Below, piece by piece: positions 22,488 through 31,234 of a stretch of DNA of 35,977 nucleotides. Position 1 is the stretch's first letter. Each line of letters opens with the position of its first letter. Position numbers and translations under genes: made by a program. The notes under the pieces are model-generated. The model searched no databases, had not been told where the DNA came from, and was given only the letters and a program-made list of their open reading frames with translations. The DNA comes from an uncultured Eubacteriales bacterium (GTDB taxonomy: Bacteria > Bacillota > Clostridia > UBA1381 > UBA9506): contig UQYH01000009.1 of assembly GCA_900545185.1 (NCBI GenBank), positions 1 to 35,977 of the forward strand, in the 5' to 3' direction.

Positions 22488-23644
22488 TGAACTTAACAAT
22501 ATTAGGCTCTACCGGCTCTATCGGCACGCAAGCGCTGGAGGTGGTGCGTGCGCTGGGAAATATATCGGTGCATGCACTGGGAGCAGGAAGCAATACGGCT
22601 CTTTTGGAAAAGCAGATTCGCGAGTTTAAGCCGCGTCTTGCCTGTGTGGCAGATGAAAAAAAGGCGAAGGAACTGGCCGTTTGTGTTGCCGATACGGACA
22701 CCAAGGTGCTTACAGGCAGCCAAGGCATGGAAGAACTGGCCGCCGCGCCGGAGAGTGATACTGTTGTGGCAGCCATTGTCGGTCTGGCCGGACTGAAACC
22801 GGCGCTTGCGGCCGTGCAAAGCGGCAAACGGCTGGCGCTGGCCAATAAGGAAACACTTGTGGCCGCCGGTGATTTGGTGCGCCGCGAAATGAAAAAATCC
22901 GGGACGGCGCTTTTGCCGGTGGACAGCGAGCACAGTGCGGTGTTTCAGTGCCTGGAGGCTGTGCGCCGCGAAAGACGGACGGCAGAGCTAGCGCGCATTA
23001 TTTTAACCGCATCGGGCGGTCCGTTTGCCGGAAAAACCAAACAGGAGCTGGAGGGCATTACACCCGAAGCGGCGCTAAAGCATCCCAATTGGGACATGGG
23101 TGCCAAAATTACGATCGATTCGGCCACTTTGATGAATAAAGGCCTTGAGGTGCTGGAGGCGGCGCAGCTTTTTGGTGTGACGGCAGATCGGATTGACGTT
23201 TTGGTACACCGACAAAGTATTGTCCATTCGATGATAGAACTGACAGACGGCGCTGTTTTGGCACAAATGGGGATTCCCGATATGAAGCTGCCGATTCAAT
23301 ATGCGCTGACATATCCCGATAGGCTGCCGATGCAGAATAACACACTGGATTTGGCCGCTGCCGGGACGCTGACCTTTGAAAAACCCGATACAGATACCTT
23401 CCGCTGTTTGGCGCTTGCGTATGAAGCGGCGCAGACGGGGCATACTATGCCTTGCGTTATGAACGGTGCAAATGAGGCGGCTGTATCGTTATTTTTACAT
23501 AACAAGCTCCGCTTTTTGGAGATTGCAGAAAAAATTGAACAGGTTATGCAGCGACATACGCCTGTTGTGCATCCTACCTTGGAGGATATTTTAGAAGCCG
23601 ATCGCTGGGCGAGAGAAACACTCTTTGCCTTGGCAGAAAGCTAG
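22484..23644 (+). CDS. dxr: 1-deoxy-D-xylulose 5-phosphate reductoisomerase
   Basis: Dxr is the second enzyme of the MEP isoprenoid pathway: NADPH-dependent conversion of DXP to MEP. It is 386 residues. The nucleotide-binding start is ILGSTGSIGTQALEVV. The metal and substrate residues lie in LPVDSEHSAVFQCL and ALKHPNWDMGAKITIDSATLMNKGLEV. It shares an ATGA with cdsA, so translation is probably coupled. It provides the isoprenoid precursors that UppS uses. Confidence 0.97.
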   Translation: MMNLTILGSTGSIGTQALEVVRALGNISVHALGAGSNTALLEKQIREFKPRLACVADEKKAKELAVCVADTDTKVLTGSQGMEELAAAPESDTVVAAIVGLAGLKPALAAVQSGKRLALANKETLVAAGDLVRREMKKSGTALLPVDSEHSAVFQCLEAVRRERRTAELARIILTASGGPFAGKTKQELEGITPEAALKHPNWDMGAKITIDSATLMNKGLEVLEAAQLFGVTADRIDVLVHRQSIVHSMIELTDGAVLAQMGIPDMKLPIQYALTYPDRLPMQNNTLDLAAAGTLTFEKPDTDTFRCLALAYEAAQTGHTMPCVMNGANEAAVSLFLHNKLRFLEIAEKIEQVMQRHTPVVHPTLEDILEADRWARETLFALAES

Positions 23645-23662
23645 GCCTTTTAAGGACGATAC

Positions 23663-23729
23663 GCCGAAAGGCTTTCATTTTTTAAAGTGAAAGGCAGATA
23701 GGGGGCTGAATCCCCGATGCCTAAGGAGG
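23663..23729 (+). promoter_or_regulatory. Hairpin-rich leader before rseP
   Basis: In the 89-bp gap between dxr and rseP: a GCC-GAAA-GGC GNRA hairpin (23663-23672), CTTTCA with TGAAAG (23672-23677, 23688-23693), and AGGCA...TGCCT (23692-23696, 23718-23722) enclosing GGGG...CCCC. The last stem directly abuts the ribosome binding site AAGGAGG. Function unknown; it may be a processing or translation-control element. Confidence 0.35.
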
Positions 23730-23733
23730 AACT

Positions 23734-24786
23734 ATGACGACTTTTTGGACGGTGATAGCCGCCGCACTTGTTTTTTGCATTTTAATTTTTGTGCACGAGC
23801 TTGGGCATTTTATTTCGTCCAAGGCTTTGGGCATCCGTGTGCACGAATTTGCCATTGGTATGGGTCCTAAGCTTTTTTCCAAACAAAAAGGAGATACACT
23901 GTATTCAGTCCGCCTGCTGCCCGTAGGCGGTTTTTGCGCATTGGAGGGGGAAGACAGCGCATCGGAGGATGAAAAGGCGCTCTCTAACAAACCGGCATGG
24001 GTGAAGCTGATTGTGCTGGCTGCCGGATCTTTTATGAATTTACTTTTGGGACTTTTGCTGCTTTTTTGGCTGTACGGTACGGCGCAGGGCATGTTGATTC
24101 CGCAGGTTAAGACGGTGGAAGAAGGCAGCGCGGCGGCGACAATCGGGCTTAGACCAGGGGATGAAATTGTGAAGCTGGGCGGACGGCGGATTCACATTGC
24201 CAGCGATTTATACTGGGCAAAAAGCAAGCTGAACGCAAATGAGCCGACCGAAATTTGCGTGCGCCGCGGCGCAGAAAAACTGACGCTTAGCATAACACCG
24301 GAGGTGCAGCAAAGCGCGATGAGCTCCGGCACGCAGCTGAGCCTTGGGATTCAGCTGGCCGAAGCGAAAAACAACTTTTTTATGACGATTAAAACCGGGT
24401 TTTACAGCACAGTGTTTTATGCACGTGTTGTGCTGGAAACGTTGGTTGACCTTCTGCGCGGACGTGTGGCTGTCAGCAGCATGTCCGGCCCGATCGGGAT
24501 TGTTTCGGAAATCGGATCGGCCGTAAAGGAAACGGCACAGACAGGCTGGGAGGGCTTTTTGAATTTATTGCAGCTTACCGTGCTTTTAACCATTAATTTA
24601 GGTGTGTTTAACCTGCTGCCGATTCCGGCACTGGATGGCGGCCGCATCTTTTTTGTGCTGGTGGAGGTCATTCGCCGTAAACCCCTGCCGCCCGAAAAAG
24701 AGGGCATGGTGCACATGATTGGCTTTGCGCTTTTGATTTTGCTGTCACTGTTTGTGGCATACATGGATGTGCTTAGGTTATTATAA
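23734..24786 (+). CDS. rseP: Site-2 protease RseP/RasP (M50 metalloprotease)
   Basis: This is an intramembrane zinc metalloprotease that cleaves membrane-bound regulators and leftover signal peptides. It is 350 residues. The HELGH zinc motif lies in the first membrane segment (FVHELGHFISSKALGI, about residues 20-34). A PDZ domain occupies about 115-205 (IGLRPGDEIVKLGGRRI). The second metal-ligand segment NLLPIPALDGGRIFF is near 290. AAGGAGGAACT precedes the ATG. It sits in its usual place after dxr. Confidence 0.96.
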   Translation: MTTFWTVIAAALVFCILIFVHELGHFISSKALGIRVHEFAIGMGPKLFSKQKGDTLYSVRLLPVGGFCALEGEDSASEDEKALSNKPAWVKLIVLAAGSFMNLLLGLLLLFWLYGTAQGMLIPQVKTVEEGSAAATIGLRPGDEIVKLGGRRIHIASDLYWAKSKLNANEPTEICVRRGAEKLTLSITPEVQQSAMSSGTQLSLGIQLAEAKNNFFMTIKTGFYSTVFYARVVLETLVDLLRGRVAVSSMSGPIGIVSEIGSAVKETAQTGWEGFLNLLQLTVLLTINLGVFNLLPIPALDGGRIFFVLVEVIRRKPLPPEKEGMVHMIGFALLILLSLFVAYMDVLRLL

Positions 24787-24819
24787 AGAAAACTGTAACG
24801 GAAGAAAGGAATTTTCATA

Positions 24820-26847
24820 ATGGGTAAAATTCAGGTTCTGGATCAATCCGTTTCCAATAAAATAGCGGCCGGTGAAGTGGTAGAACGTCCGGCTTCGGTT
24901 GCAAAGGAGCTTTTGGAAAATGCGCTGGATGCCGGTGCGACACACATTACGGTGGAGATTAAAAACGGCGGTATTACTTATATCCGCGTGAGTGATAACG
25001 GCTGCGGCATGTCGCGCGAGGATGTGCCGGTTGCGCTTTTGCGTCATGCAACCAGTAAAATTGCAGGCGCGGAGGATTTGGACGCCATCTCGACATTGGG
25101 GTTTCGCGGTGAGGCGCTTTCCAGCATTTGCGCCGTGAGCAAGCTGGAAATTTATACGCGCACGGCCGAGGAAGAAACGGGCACGCATTTGCTGGCAACA
25201 GACGGTCATGTGCTGGAGTGTGACGAGGCAGGCTGCCCGACGGGCACGACCGTGGTTGTGCGCGATTTGTTTATGAATGTCCCGGCACGGATGAAGTTTT
25301 TGCGAAAAAACTATACAGAGGCAGGGTATATTACCGATATTGTAAATCGGCTTGCCCTGGCGCATGCCGAGGTTTCGTTTCGCCTGATAACGGATGGCAA
25401 AGAAACACTGTTTACAACCGGCGATTCGGATTTGCTGGGTTGCATTTATGCCATCTACGGTAAGGATATGAAAAACAATATGCGTCCGGCAAGCTACAGT
25501 GACGGCGGCGTAACGGTGGAGGGCTTTTGCGCCACCGGTGCGAGCGCGCGGCCGAACCGAAGCATGCAAAGCTTTTTTGTGAACGGGCGATATATTAAAA
25601 GTCCGCTGCTGACACGTGCGGTGGAGGAAGGCTATAAAAACGAATTGGTCAGCGGCCGATTTCCTTCTTGTGTGCTTTTAATCACGCTGCCGCCTTCGCT
25701 TGTGGATATTAACGTGCATCCCACGAAGCTGGAAGCTAAGTTTGCCAACGAAAAGGCCGTGTATCACTGTGTATATTGGGCGACGAAAAATGCATTGTAC
25801 CAAAAGACAGAGGTTTCGGCGGTGACGCTTGCGGCTGAGGAAGAACCGCAGGCGGCGGAAAACGAAAAAACATCGGAGGCTGCTGCGGCAAAAAGGGCGA
25901 TTGAGGAAGCGGCTCCGATTGCCGCCAAGGCCAGTATGCGTGAAGCGGCGCTTTGGCCGCAGAGAGAAACGAAAGAGGAAAAAGCCCCGTTTGTTTGGCG
26001 CGGTCTGACGGATAAAACAGAACCGCGGCAGGAGGCGGTGCGCTTTGAAATCGGGCACAAGACCGCAAACGAAACGGCAGCACAGACAAAGCCGCGGCCG
26101 GTTGAGTTGACACAAAAACAAGAAGCGGCAGCCTTTGTGCAGCCGCAGACCGAGACACAGTCTGTTGAGCCGATGACGGTTCAAACAGAAGCACAGACGG
26201 CCGCAATGCCGGCAAAGCCGATGCCGCAGACAAACGAAACGATACCGGCAGCGCCGCCCAAGCCCGAAGCGCCGACATATCGTATTTGCGGACAAGTCTT
26301 TCATACATATATTATTGTGGAAAAAGATAATGAAATGCTGATGATTGACCAGCATGCGGCACATGAGCGCTTACGCTATGAGGAGCTTTTAAAGCAATAT
26401 GAAGGACGCAGCGTACATGCGCAAATGCTGCTTTTGCCTGTTACCATTCGTTTGACGGCTACGGAAATGGCACTGTTTACCGAATATCAGTCTATGCTGG
26501 CCGATATGGGCTTTGAGGCAGAATTATTCGGAGAAAAGGACGTTATTTTGCGCGGCGCGCCGGAAGCGCTGGACGAACAGATGCTTTCATCCCTGTTTTT
26601 AGAGGTGCTGGGGCATTTGGGTGATAAAAAGAAGGATGCGCGCAGCGAGCGTGCACAGCGTGCACTTTATACCATTGCGTGTAAAAGCGCCGTTAAGGCC
26701 GGTAAAGAGTTGACAGAGGCGGAAACACGCACACTTTTGGATGCTGTTTTTGCACTGGGACCTGTGAATACCTGTCCGCACGGGCGACCGATTACGGTGG
26801 CGCTCACGCGCGGTTTTATTGAAAAGCAGTTTAAACGAATTGTGTAG
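24820..26847 (+). CDS. mutL: DNA mismatch repair protein MutL
   Basis: MutL is a mismatch-repair ATPase that is also an endonuclease in this lineage. It is 675 residues. The N-terminal GHKL ATPase has ELLENALDAGAT (about 30-41), DNGCGM (59-64) and GFRGEALSS (about 94-102). The middle linker (about 335-490) is low complexity, rich in Glu, Ala, Gln, Pro and Thr. The C-terminal endonuclease metal motif DQHAAHERLRYEE is at about 509-521, with CPHGRP near the end. AAAGGAA precedes the ATG. MutS is not in the window, and miaA follows closely. Confidence 0.97.
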   Translation: MGKIQVLDQSVSNKIAAGEVVERPASVAKELLENALDAGATHITVEIKNGGITYIRVSDNGCGMSREDVPVALLRHATSKIAGAEDLDAISTLGFRGEALSSICAVSKLEIYTRTAEEETGTHLLATDGHVLECDEAGCPTGTTVVVRDLFMNVPARMKFLRKNYTEAGYITDIVNRLALAHAEVSFRLITDGKETLFTTGDSDLLGCIYAIYGKDMKNNMRPASYSDGGVTVEGFCATGASARPNRSMQSFFVNGRYIKSPLLTRAVEEGYKNELVSGRFPSCVLLITLPPSLVDINVHPTKLEAKFANEKAVYHCVYWATKNALYQKTEVSAVTLAAEEEPQAAENEKTSEAAAAKRAIEEAAPIAAKASMREAALWPQRETKEEKAPFVWRGLTDKTEPRQEAVRFEIGHKTANETAAQTKPRPVELTQKQEAAAFVQPQTETQSVEPMTVQTEAQTAAMPAKPMPQTNETIPAAPPKPEAPTYRICGQVFHTYIIVEKDNEMLMIDQHAAHERLRYEELLKQYEGRSVHAQMLLLPVTIRLTATEMALFTEYQSMLADMGFEAELFGEKDVILRGAPEALDEQMLSSLFLEVLGHLGDKKKDARSERAQRALYTIACKSAVKAGKELTEAETRTLLDAVFALGPVNTCPHGRPITVALTRGFIEKQFKRIV

Positions 26848-26856
26848 GAGAGCGTG

Positions 26857-27786
26857 ATGAAACAAATTCTTGTAGTGGCCGGGCCGACGGCAAGCGGCAA
26901 AACAGGGCTTGCGGTTTCGCTTGCAAAGCAGTATGGCGGCGAAGTGATTTCGGCCGATTCCATACAGATCTATCGGGATTTAAACATTGCCAGCGCAAAG
27001 CCGACAAAAGAGGAAATGCAGGGGATTCCCCATCATCTGATTGATTTTGTATCGCCGTTTTCGGGCTTTTCGGTAGCGGACTACGTCAAGCAGGCAAGGG
27101 CGTGTATTGATGATATCAGTGCGCGCGGCCGTCTGCCGATTGTGGCCGGGGGAACGGGACTGTACATATCCTCCTTGGTGGATAACATTGAATTTGCCGA
27201 AGAATCGCCGGATGGCGCTGTTCGGGATCGTTTATGGCGTGAAAAAGAAGAACAGGGCATTGAATCGCTGTATCGGCGGCTGGAGTCAATTGACCCGGAG
27301 GCAACCGCAAAAATTCATCCGCATAATGAAAAGCGCGTGATTCGTGCGCTTGAAATATTTGAAACGACGGGCATGACCATGACGGAACAAAATCGGCGTT
27401 CGCGTAGGAATCCGCCGCCGTTTGATGCCTTTATGCTTGCGCTTTCGCCGCCGCGTGAGGTGCTTTACGAGCGCATTAACCGCCGCGTGGACACCATGGT
27501 GGCAGAGGGCTTGTTTGAAGAAGCGGAAAAGCTGCAACAAAAAGGAATTACACGAGATTTGCAATGCATGCAGGGCATTGGCTATAAAGAGGTTTTTGAC
27601 TATTTGGACGGCTTATGTACGCGTGAGGCCTGCATTGAAACCATTAAGCAGGCGACGAGGCGCTATGCCAAACGACAGTTGACATGGCTGCGGCGTGACG
27701 CGCGCTATCATTGGCTGAACCCCGAAGATGAAGGGGCAACAAAAGCTGTTTTGGAGGCTTTTACATGGAAGAACCCATCACAATAA
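26857..27786 (+). CDS. miaA: tRNA dimethylallyltransferase
   Basis: MiaA adds a dimethylallyl group to adenosine 37 of tRNAs that read codons starting with U. It is 309 residues. The P-loop GPTASGKT is at 9-16, then SADSIQIYRDLNIASAKP, and AGGTGLYISSLV. I took the ATG at 26857, which has TAGGAG upstream; a GTG at 26854 is also open. It follows mutL by 9 bases and overlaps recD2 by 22 bp. The order mutL-miaA is common in bacteria. Confidence 0.96.
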   Translation: MKQILVVAGPTASGKTGLAVSLAKQYGGEVISADSIQIYRDLNIASAKPTKEEMQGIPHHLIDFVSPFSGFSVADYVKQARACIDDISARGRLPIVAGGTGLYISSLVDNIEFAEESPDGAVRDRLWREKEEQGIESLYRRLESIDPEATAKIHPHNEKRVIRALEIFETTGMTMTEQNRRSRRNPPPFDAFMLALSPPREVLYERINRRVDTMVAEGLFEEAEKLQQKGITRDLQCMQGIGYKEVFDYLDGLCTREACIETIKQATRRYAKRQLTWLRRDARYHWLNPEDEGATKAVLEAFTWKNPSQ

Positions 27787-29978
27787 CCGGCACCGTGGTT
27801 GAGGTGATTTATTTTAATAAGGAAAACGGCTACAGCATTTTCGATTTGCAGACGGAGGATCAGGACGTGATTACCTGCACGGGTACGCTGCCTTTTGTTA
27901 CGCCCGGCGAGACGCTTACCGTGCTGGGCGGCTGGCACTATCATCCCAGCTACGGAAAACAGCTGAAGCTGACGGGCTTTGTACGGCCGGAGCCTGGCTG
28001 TGAAGCGGAAATTATCAGCTTTTTGGCATCGGGCTTAATTCCCGGTGTGCGGCGCGCTACGGCAGAAAAGCTGGTGAAACGCTTTGGAGCCGATACGCTG
28101 CACGTGATAGCCGATACGCCGGAACGTTTGGCGGAAATTAAGGGCATCAGCGAAAAAAAAGCGTTTGAAATTCAGCGCGCCTATTTGGAAACTAAGGATT
28201 TGGAACAATTGATTATGTTTATGCAAAAGCATGGACTTTCTACAAGCTATGCCATGCAGCTGTACGATTTATACGGCAGCCGCGCCGTGAGCCGATTGGA
28301 GGAAAACCCCTACCTTTTGTGCGAGCAGCTGCGCGGCGTCAGCTTCCGTACGGCCGATACACTGGCAAAAGGCCTGGGTGTGCGGTCGGGCGATGAAAAC
28401 AGAATCCGCGCCGGGATTCGCTATACATTGCTCTATAGTGCGTTTTCGGGCGGACATACCTATCTTCCGCGTGACATTTTAATCAGCACGTCCGCACGGA
28501 TGCTGGAGGTGGACGAGCTTTCGGCCGAAAATGCGTTGGTGGCACTTTTGGCGGACGGTACACTGCTGCGTGATGAAGTGGGCGGACAGGAAGCTGTTTT
28601 TTTGCCGGAGCTTTATTATGCCGAGCATAACGTAAGTGAACGGCTGGCGGCCATGGCAAGCCGCACGAAGGAAGCGGATTTAACCGAACGGCAGCAGGCC
28701 GAACAGGAGATTGCAGCGCTGGAGGAAGAGGAGCATTTAACCCTGGCGCCCATGCAGCGTGAGGCGGTGCAAACAGCGCTCGGTGCAGGGTGTACCGTTA
28801 TAACGGGCGGACCGGGCACAGGTAAAACAACGGCGATTCGGTTTTTAATTGCCGCGCTGCGCCGCCGCAAGAAAAAGATTGCGCTTTGTGCGCCGACGGG
28901 GCGCGCTGCCAAGCGTATGAGTCAGCTTTCGGGCTTTGAAGCCAAAACCATTCACAGGCTTTTGGAGGTTGGTTATTCGGGCGGAGATGACATGCTGCGC
29001 AGCTATGCGAAAAATGAGGAAGACCCTTTGACGGATGACGTGGTGATTGTGGACGAAGCCAGCATGGCGGATGTGCTGTTGCTGGATGCTTTGACGGAAG
29101 CACTGAAAAAGAAAGCACAGCTGATTTTGGTCGGCGATTCTGACCAGTTGCCGCCGGTGGGTGCCGGTAACGTTTTAAAGGATGTCATTGCCTCCGGTCG
29201 TGTGCCGGTTGTGCGGCTTTCCACGGTGTTTCGGCAGGCGGAGGAGAGCATGATTGTGACCAATGCCCACCGCATGAACCATGGTGAAGAACCGATTTAT
29301 AACCAAAAGGACAAGGACTTTTTTTTGGTTTCGGCTTTGGGTGCCGAGGGCATAACGGCAAGGCTGGTGGACTTGGTTCAAAATCGCTTGCCTAAGGCCT
29401 ATGGCTTTGACCCCATGCGCGATATTCAGGTGATTTCGCCCATGAAAAAAACGGCCGTTGGGGTGCTCGCTTTAAACAAGGCGCTGCAAGAGGCGTTAAA
29501 TCCGCCGCAAAAGGGAAAACGCGAACGCATCGGCACCATGCGCACCCTGCGTGAAGGCGACAAGGTGATGCAAATTAAAAACAATTACGACCTCCCCTGG
29601 GAATCGTTAACCGGCGGTGCGGACGGCAGCGGTGTGTATAACGGGGATATCGGTATGATTGAAAGCATTGAAAGCGACTGTGTGAGCGTTATTTTTGATA
29701 ACGAACGCCGCGTGATTTATAAAATCCCCATGCTGGACGAGTTGGAGCATGCGTATGCCATTACCGTGCATAAAAGTCAGGGGAGCGAGTTTCCTGCCGT
29801 GGTGATGCCTGTGTTTCACGGTGTACCGCGGCTGATGACGCGCAACCTGATTTACACGGCGGTGACGCGTGCGGCAAAGCTGGTGGTGCTTGTGGGGCAA
29901 AAAAGCGCGGTAAAAACCATGATAGACAACAACTTTGAAGAAAAACGCTATTCGGCATTGGCCGAATGGCTTTCGTAG
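27765..29978 (+). CDS. recD2: RecD2-type (RecD-like) DNA helicase
   Basis: This is a 5'-3' superfamily 1B helicase without RecB or RecC partners. It is 737 residues. An N-terminal OB-like domain comes first (TGTVVEVIYFNKENGYSIFDLQ), then helix-hairpin-helix repeats (FLASGLIPGVRRATAEKLVKRFG, ISEKKAFEIQ). The Walker A motif GGPGTGKTT is near 348, VDEASMAD is the Walker B, and the C-terminal motif is HKSQGSEFPAVV with VTRA. The long N-terminal region distinguishes it from RecBCD RecD. GGAGG lies 8 bases before the ATG. Confidence 0.95.
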   Translation: MEEPITITGTVVEVIYFNKENGYSIFDLQTEDQDVITCTGTLPFVTPGETLTVLGGWHYHPSYGKQLKLTGFVRPEPGCEAEIISFLASGLIPGVRRATAEKLVKRFGADTLHVIADTPERLAEIKGISEKKAFEIQRAYLETKDLEQLIMFMQKHGLSTSYAMQLYDLYGSRAVSRLEENPYLLCEQLRGVSFRTADTLAKGLGVRSGDENRIRAGIRYTLLYSAFSGGHTYLPRDILISTSARMLEVDELSAENALVALLADGTLLRDEVGGQEAVFLPELYYAEHNVSERLAAMASRTKEADLTERQQAEQEIAALEEEEHLTLAPMQREAVQTALGAGCTVITGGPGTGKTTAIRFLIAALRRRKKKIALCAPTGRAAKRMSQLSGFEAKTIHRLLEVGYSGGDDMLRSYAKNEEDPLTDDVVIVDEASMADVLLLDALTEALKKKAQLILVGDSDQLPPVGAGNVLKDVIASGRVPVVRLSTVFRQAEESMIVTNAHRMNHGEEPIYNQKDKDFFLVSALGAEGITARLVDLVQNRLPKAYGFDPMRDIQVISPMKKTAVGVLALNKALQEALNPPQKGKRERIGTMRTLREGDKVMQIKNNYDLPWESLTGGADGSGVYNGDIGMIESIESDCVSVIFDNERRVIYKIPMLDELEHAYAITVHKSQGSEFPAVVMPVFHGVPRLMTRNLIYTAVTRAAKLVVLVGQKSAVKTMIDNNFEEKRYSALAEWLS

Positions 29979-29988
29979 GGGCATGCAT

Positions 29989-30645
29989 ATGGATAATCAA
30001 ATTACATATCCTTATATAGAAGAATTTTTAAATAATCTGCTGCCGCCGACGGACGCGTTTTTGTGCGAACTGGAGGCAGCGTGCAGAACGGAAAACATCC
30101 CGGCGGCCGTGCGCCCCACGGCGCGGCTTTTATATGCACTGGCGGCCGTAAAACAGCCGCAAACGGTGCTCGAAATCGGTACGGCGGCCGGGTTCTCGGC
30201 GTTGAACCTTTATTTGGGAAGCGGCAAAAGGGCGCAGATTGTGACGATTGAAAAGGATGAAGAGCGCTTTTTGACGGCGCGGCAGAATTTTAGGTGCTAT
30301 GGCGCGCTTGGTCACATTAAACCGATTTGCGGCGATGCAGAGGAGGAAATCTGCCGTCTGGATTATCGGTTTGACATGGCTTTTATTGATGCGGCCAAGG
30401 GTGCCAGCCTGCGTTATTTTGAATTAATCCGCCCTAAAATGAAGCCGGGCGGCCTGATTGTGACGGATAATGTACTGTACGGCGGCCGCACGGCAGAAAA
30501 CGGTATACCGGCGCATAAGCACAGAACAGGTGTGTGCGCCATGCGTGAATATTTACGGTTTTTGTGTCACACACCGGGACTTATCACCTCGGTACTCCCC
30601 GTGGGGGATGGTGTGGCGCTGACGGTTTTGGAACAGGAGACGTGA
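29989..30645 (+). CDS. O-methyltransferase (class I SAM-dependent)
   Basis: This is a methyltransferase of 218 residues like catechol/caffeoyl-CoA O-methyltransferases. The SAM site is VLEIGTAAGFSALNLYLG with the acidic residue in VTIEKDEER. Metal and substrate-site residues fall in FDMAFIDAAKG and GGLIVTDNVLYGG. The start is probably ATG at 29989 after TAGGGG; ATG at 29983 is also possible. Relatives in Firmicutes methylate hydroxyuridine in tRNA (the TrmR type), which would suit the miaA and pth neighbours, but the substrate is not proven. Confidence 0.85.
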   Translation: MDNQITYPYIEEFLNNLLPPTDAFLCELEAACRTENIPAAVRPTARLLYALAAVKQPQTVLEIGTAAGFSALNLYLGSGKRAQIVTIEKDEERFLTARQNFRCYGALGHIKPICGDAEEEICRLDYRFDMAFIDAAKGASLRYFELIRPKMKPGGLIVTDNVLYGGRTAENGIPAHKHRTGVCAMREYLRFLCHTPGLITSVLPVGDGVALTVLEQET

Positions 30646-30648
30646 AGC

Positions 30649-31215
30649 ATGTTTGTAATAGCAGGACTCGGCAATCCCGGAAGGCAATATGACAATACGC
30701 GCCATAACATAGGCTTTATCAGCATGGATTATTTGGCGGCCAAAACGGGCATTGCAATCAACAAAATTAAATTTAAAGCCTTGATGGGTGAGGGACGGAT
30801 AGCGGGCGAAAAGGTTCTTTTGGTAAAGCCGCAAACGTTTATGAATCTTTCGGGTGAAAGCCTGGGTGAAATTATGAGTTTTTATAAGCTGCCGCCCGAA
30901 CAGCTTTTGGTGATTTATGACGATGTCTGCCTGGATGCCGGGCGGATTCGGATTCGCGCCAAAGGCTCGGACGGCGGCCACAACGGTATGAAATCCATTA
31001 TCTATCACCTGCAAAGCGATGCGTTTCCACGCCTTCGCTTGGGTGTGGGAAAAAAGCCGCCGGAATATGATTTGGCAGACTGGGTGCTGGCCAAATTTAC
31101 GGATGAACAAATTAAAACCATGGCGCAAGCGGTTGACCTGGTACCCGATATTGTAACGGAAATCGTGCAAAACGGCACAGCCGGGGCTATGAATCGCTTT
31201 AACGGCATAAAATAA
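30649..31215 (+). CDS. pth: Peptidyl-tRNA hydrolase
   Basis: Pth recycles peptidyl-tRNA that drops off ribosomes. It is 188 residues. AGLGNPGRQYDNTRHNIGF contains the catalytic His (H20 region), KPQTFMNLSGESLG, and VIYDDVCLDAGRIRIRAKGSDGGHNGMKSI follow, as in the family. AGGAGACG precedes the ATG at 30649. It is followed by mfd, a conserved order. Confidence 0.96.
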   Translation: MFVIAGLGNPGRQYDNTRHNIGFISMDYLAAKTGIAINKIKFKALMGEGRIAGEKVLLVKPQTFMNLSGESLGEIMSFYKLPPEQLLVIYDDVCLDAGRIRIRAKGSDGGHNGMKSIIYHLQSDAFPRLRLGVGKKPPEYDLADWVLAKFTDEQIKTMAQAVDLVPDIVTEIVQNGTAGAMNRFNGIK

Positions 31216-31234
31216 ACTGACGGAATGAGCAGCT

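Noticed and set aside
25678..26364. Open frame of 228 codons opposite mutL
   Set aside because: It lies over the low-complexity MutL linker. The Cys/Arg/Leu-rich translation reflects the reverse complement of Glu/Ala/Gln codons, with no ribosome binding site.
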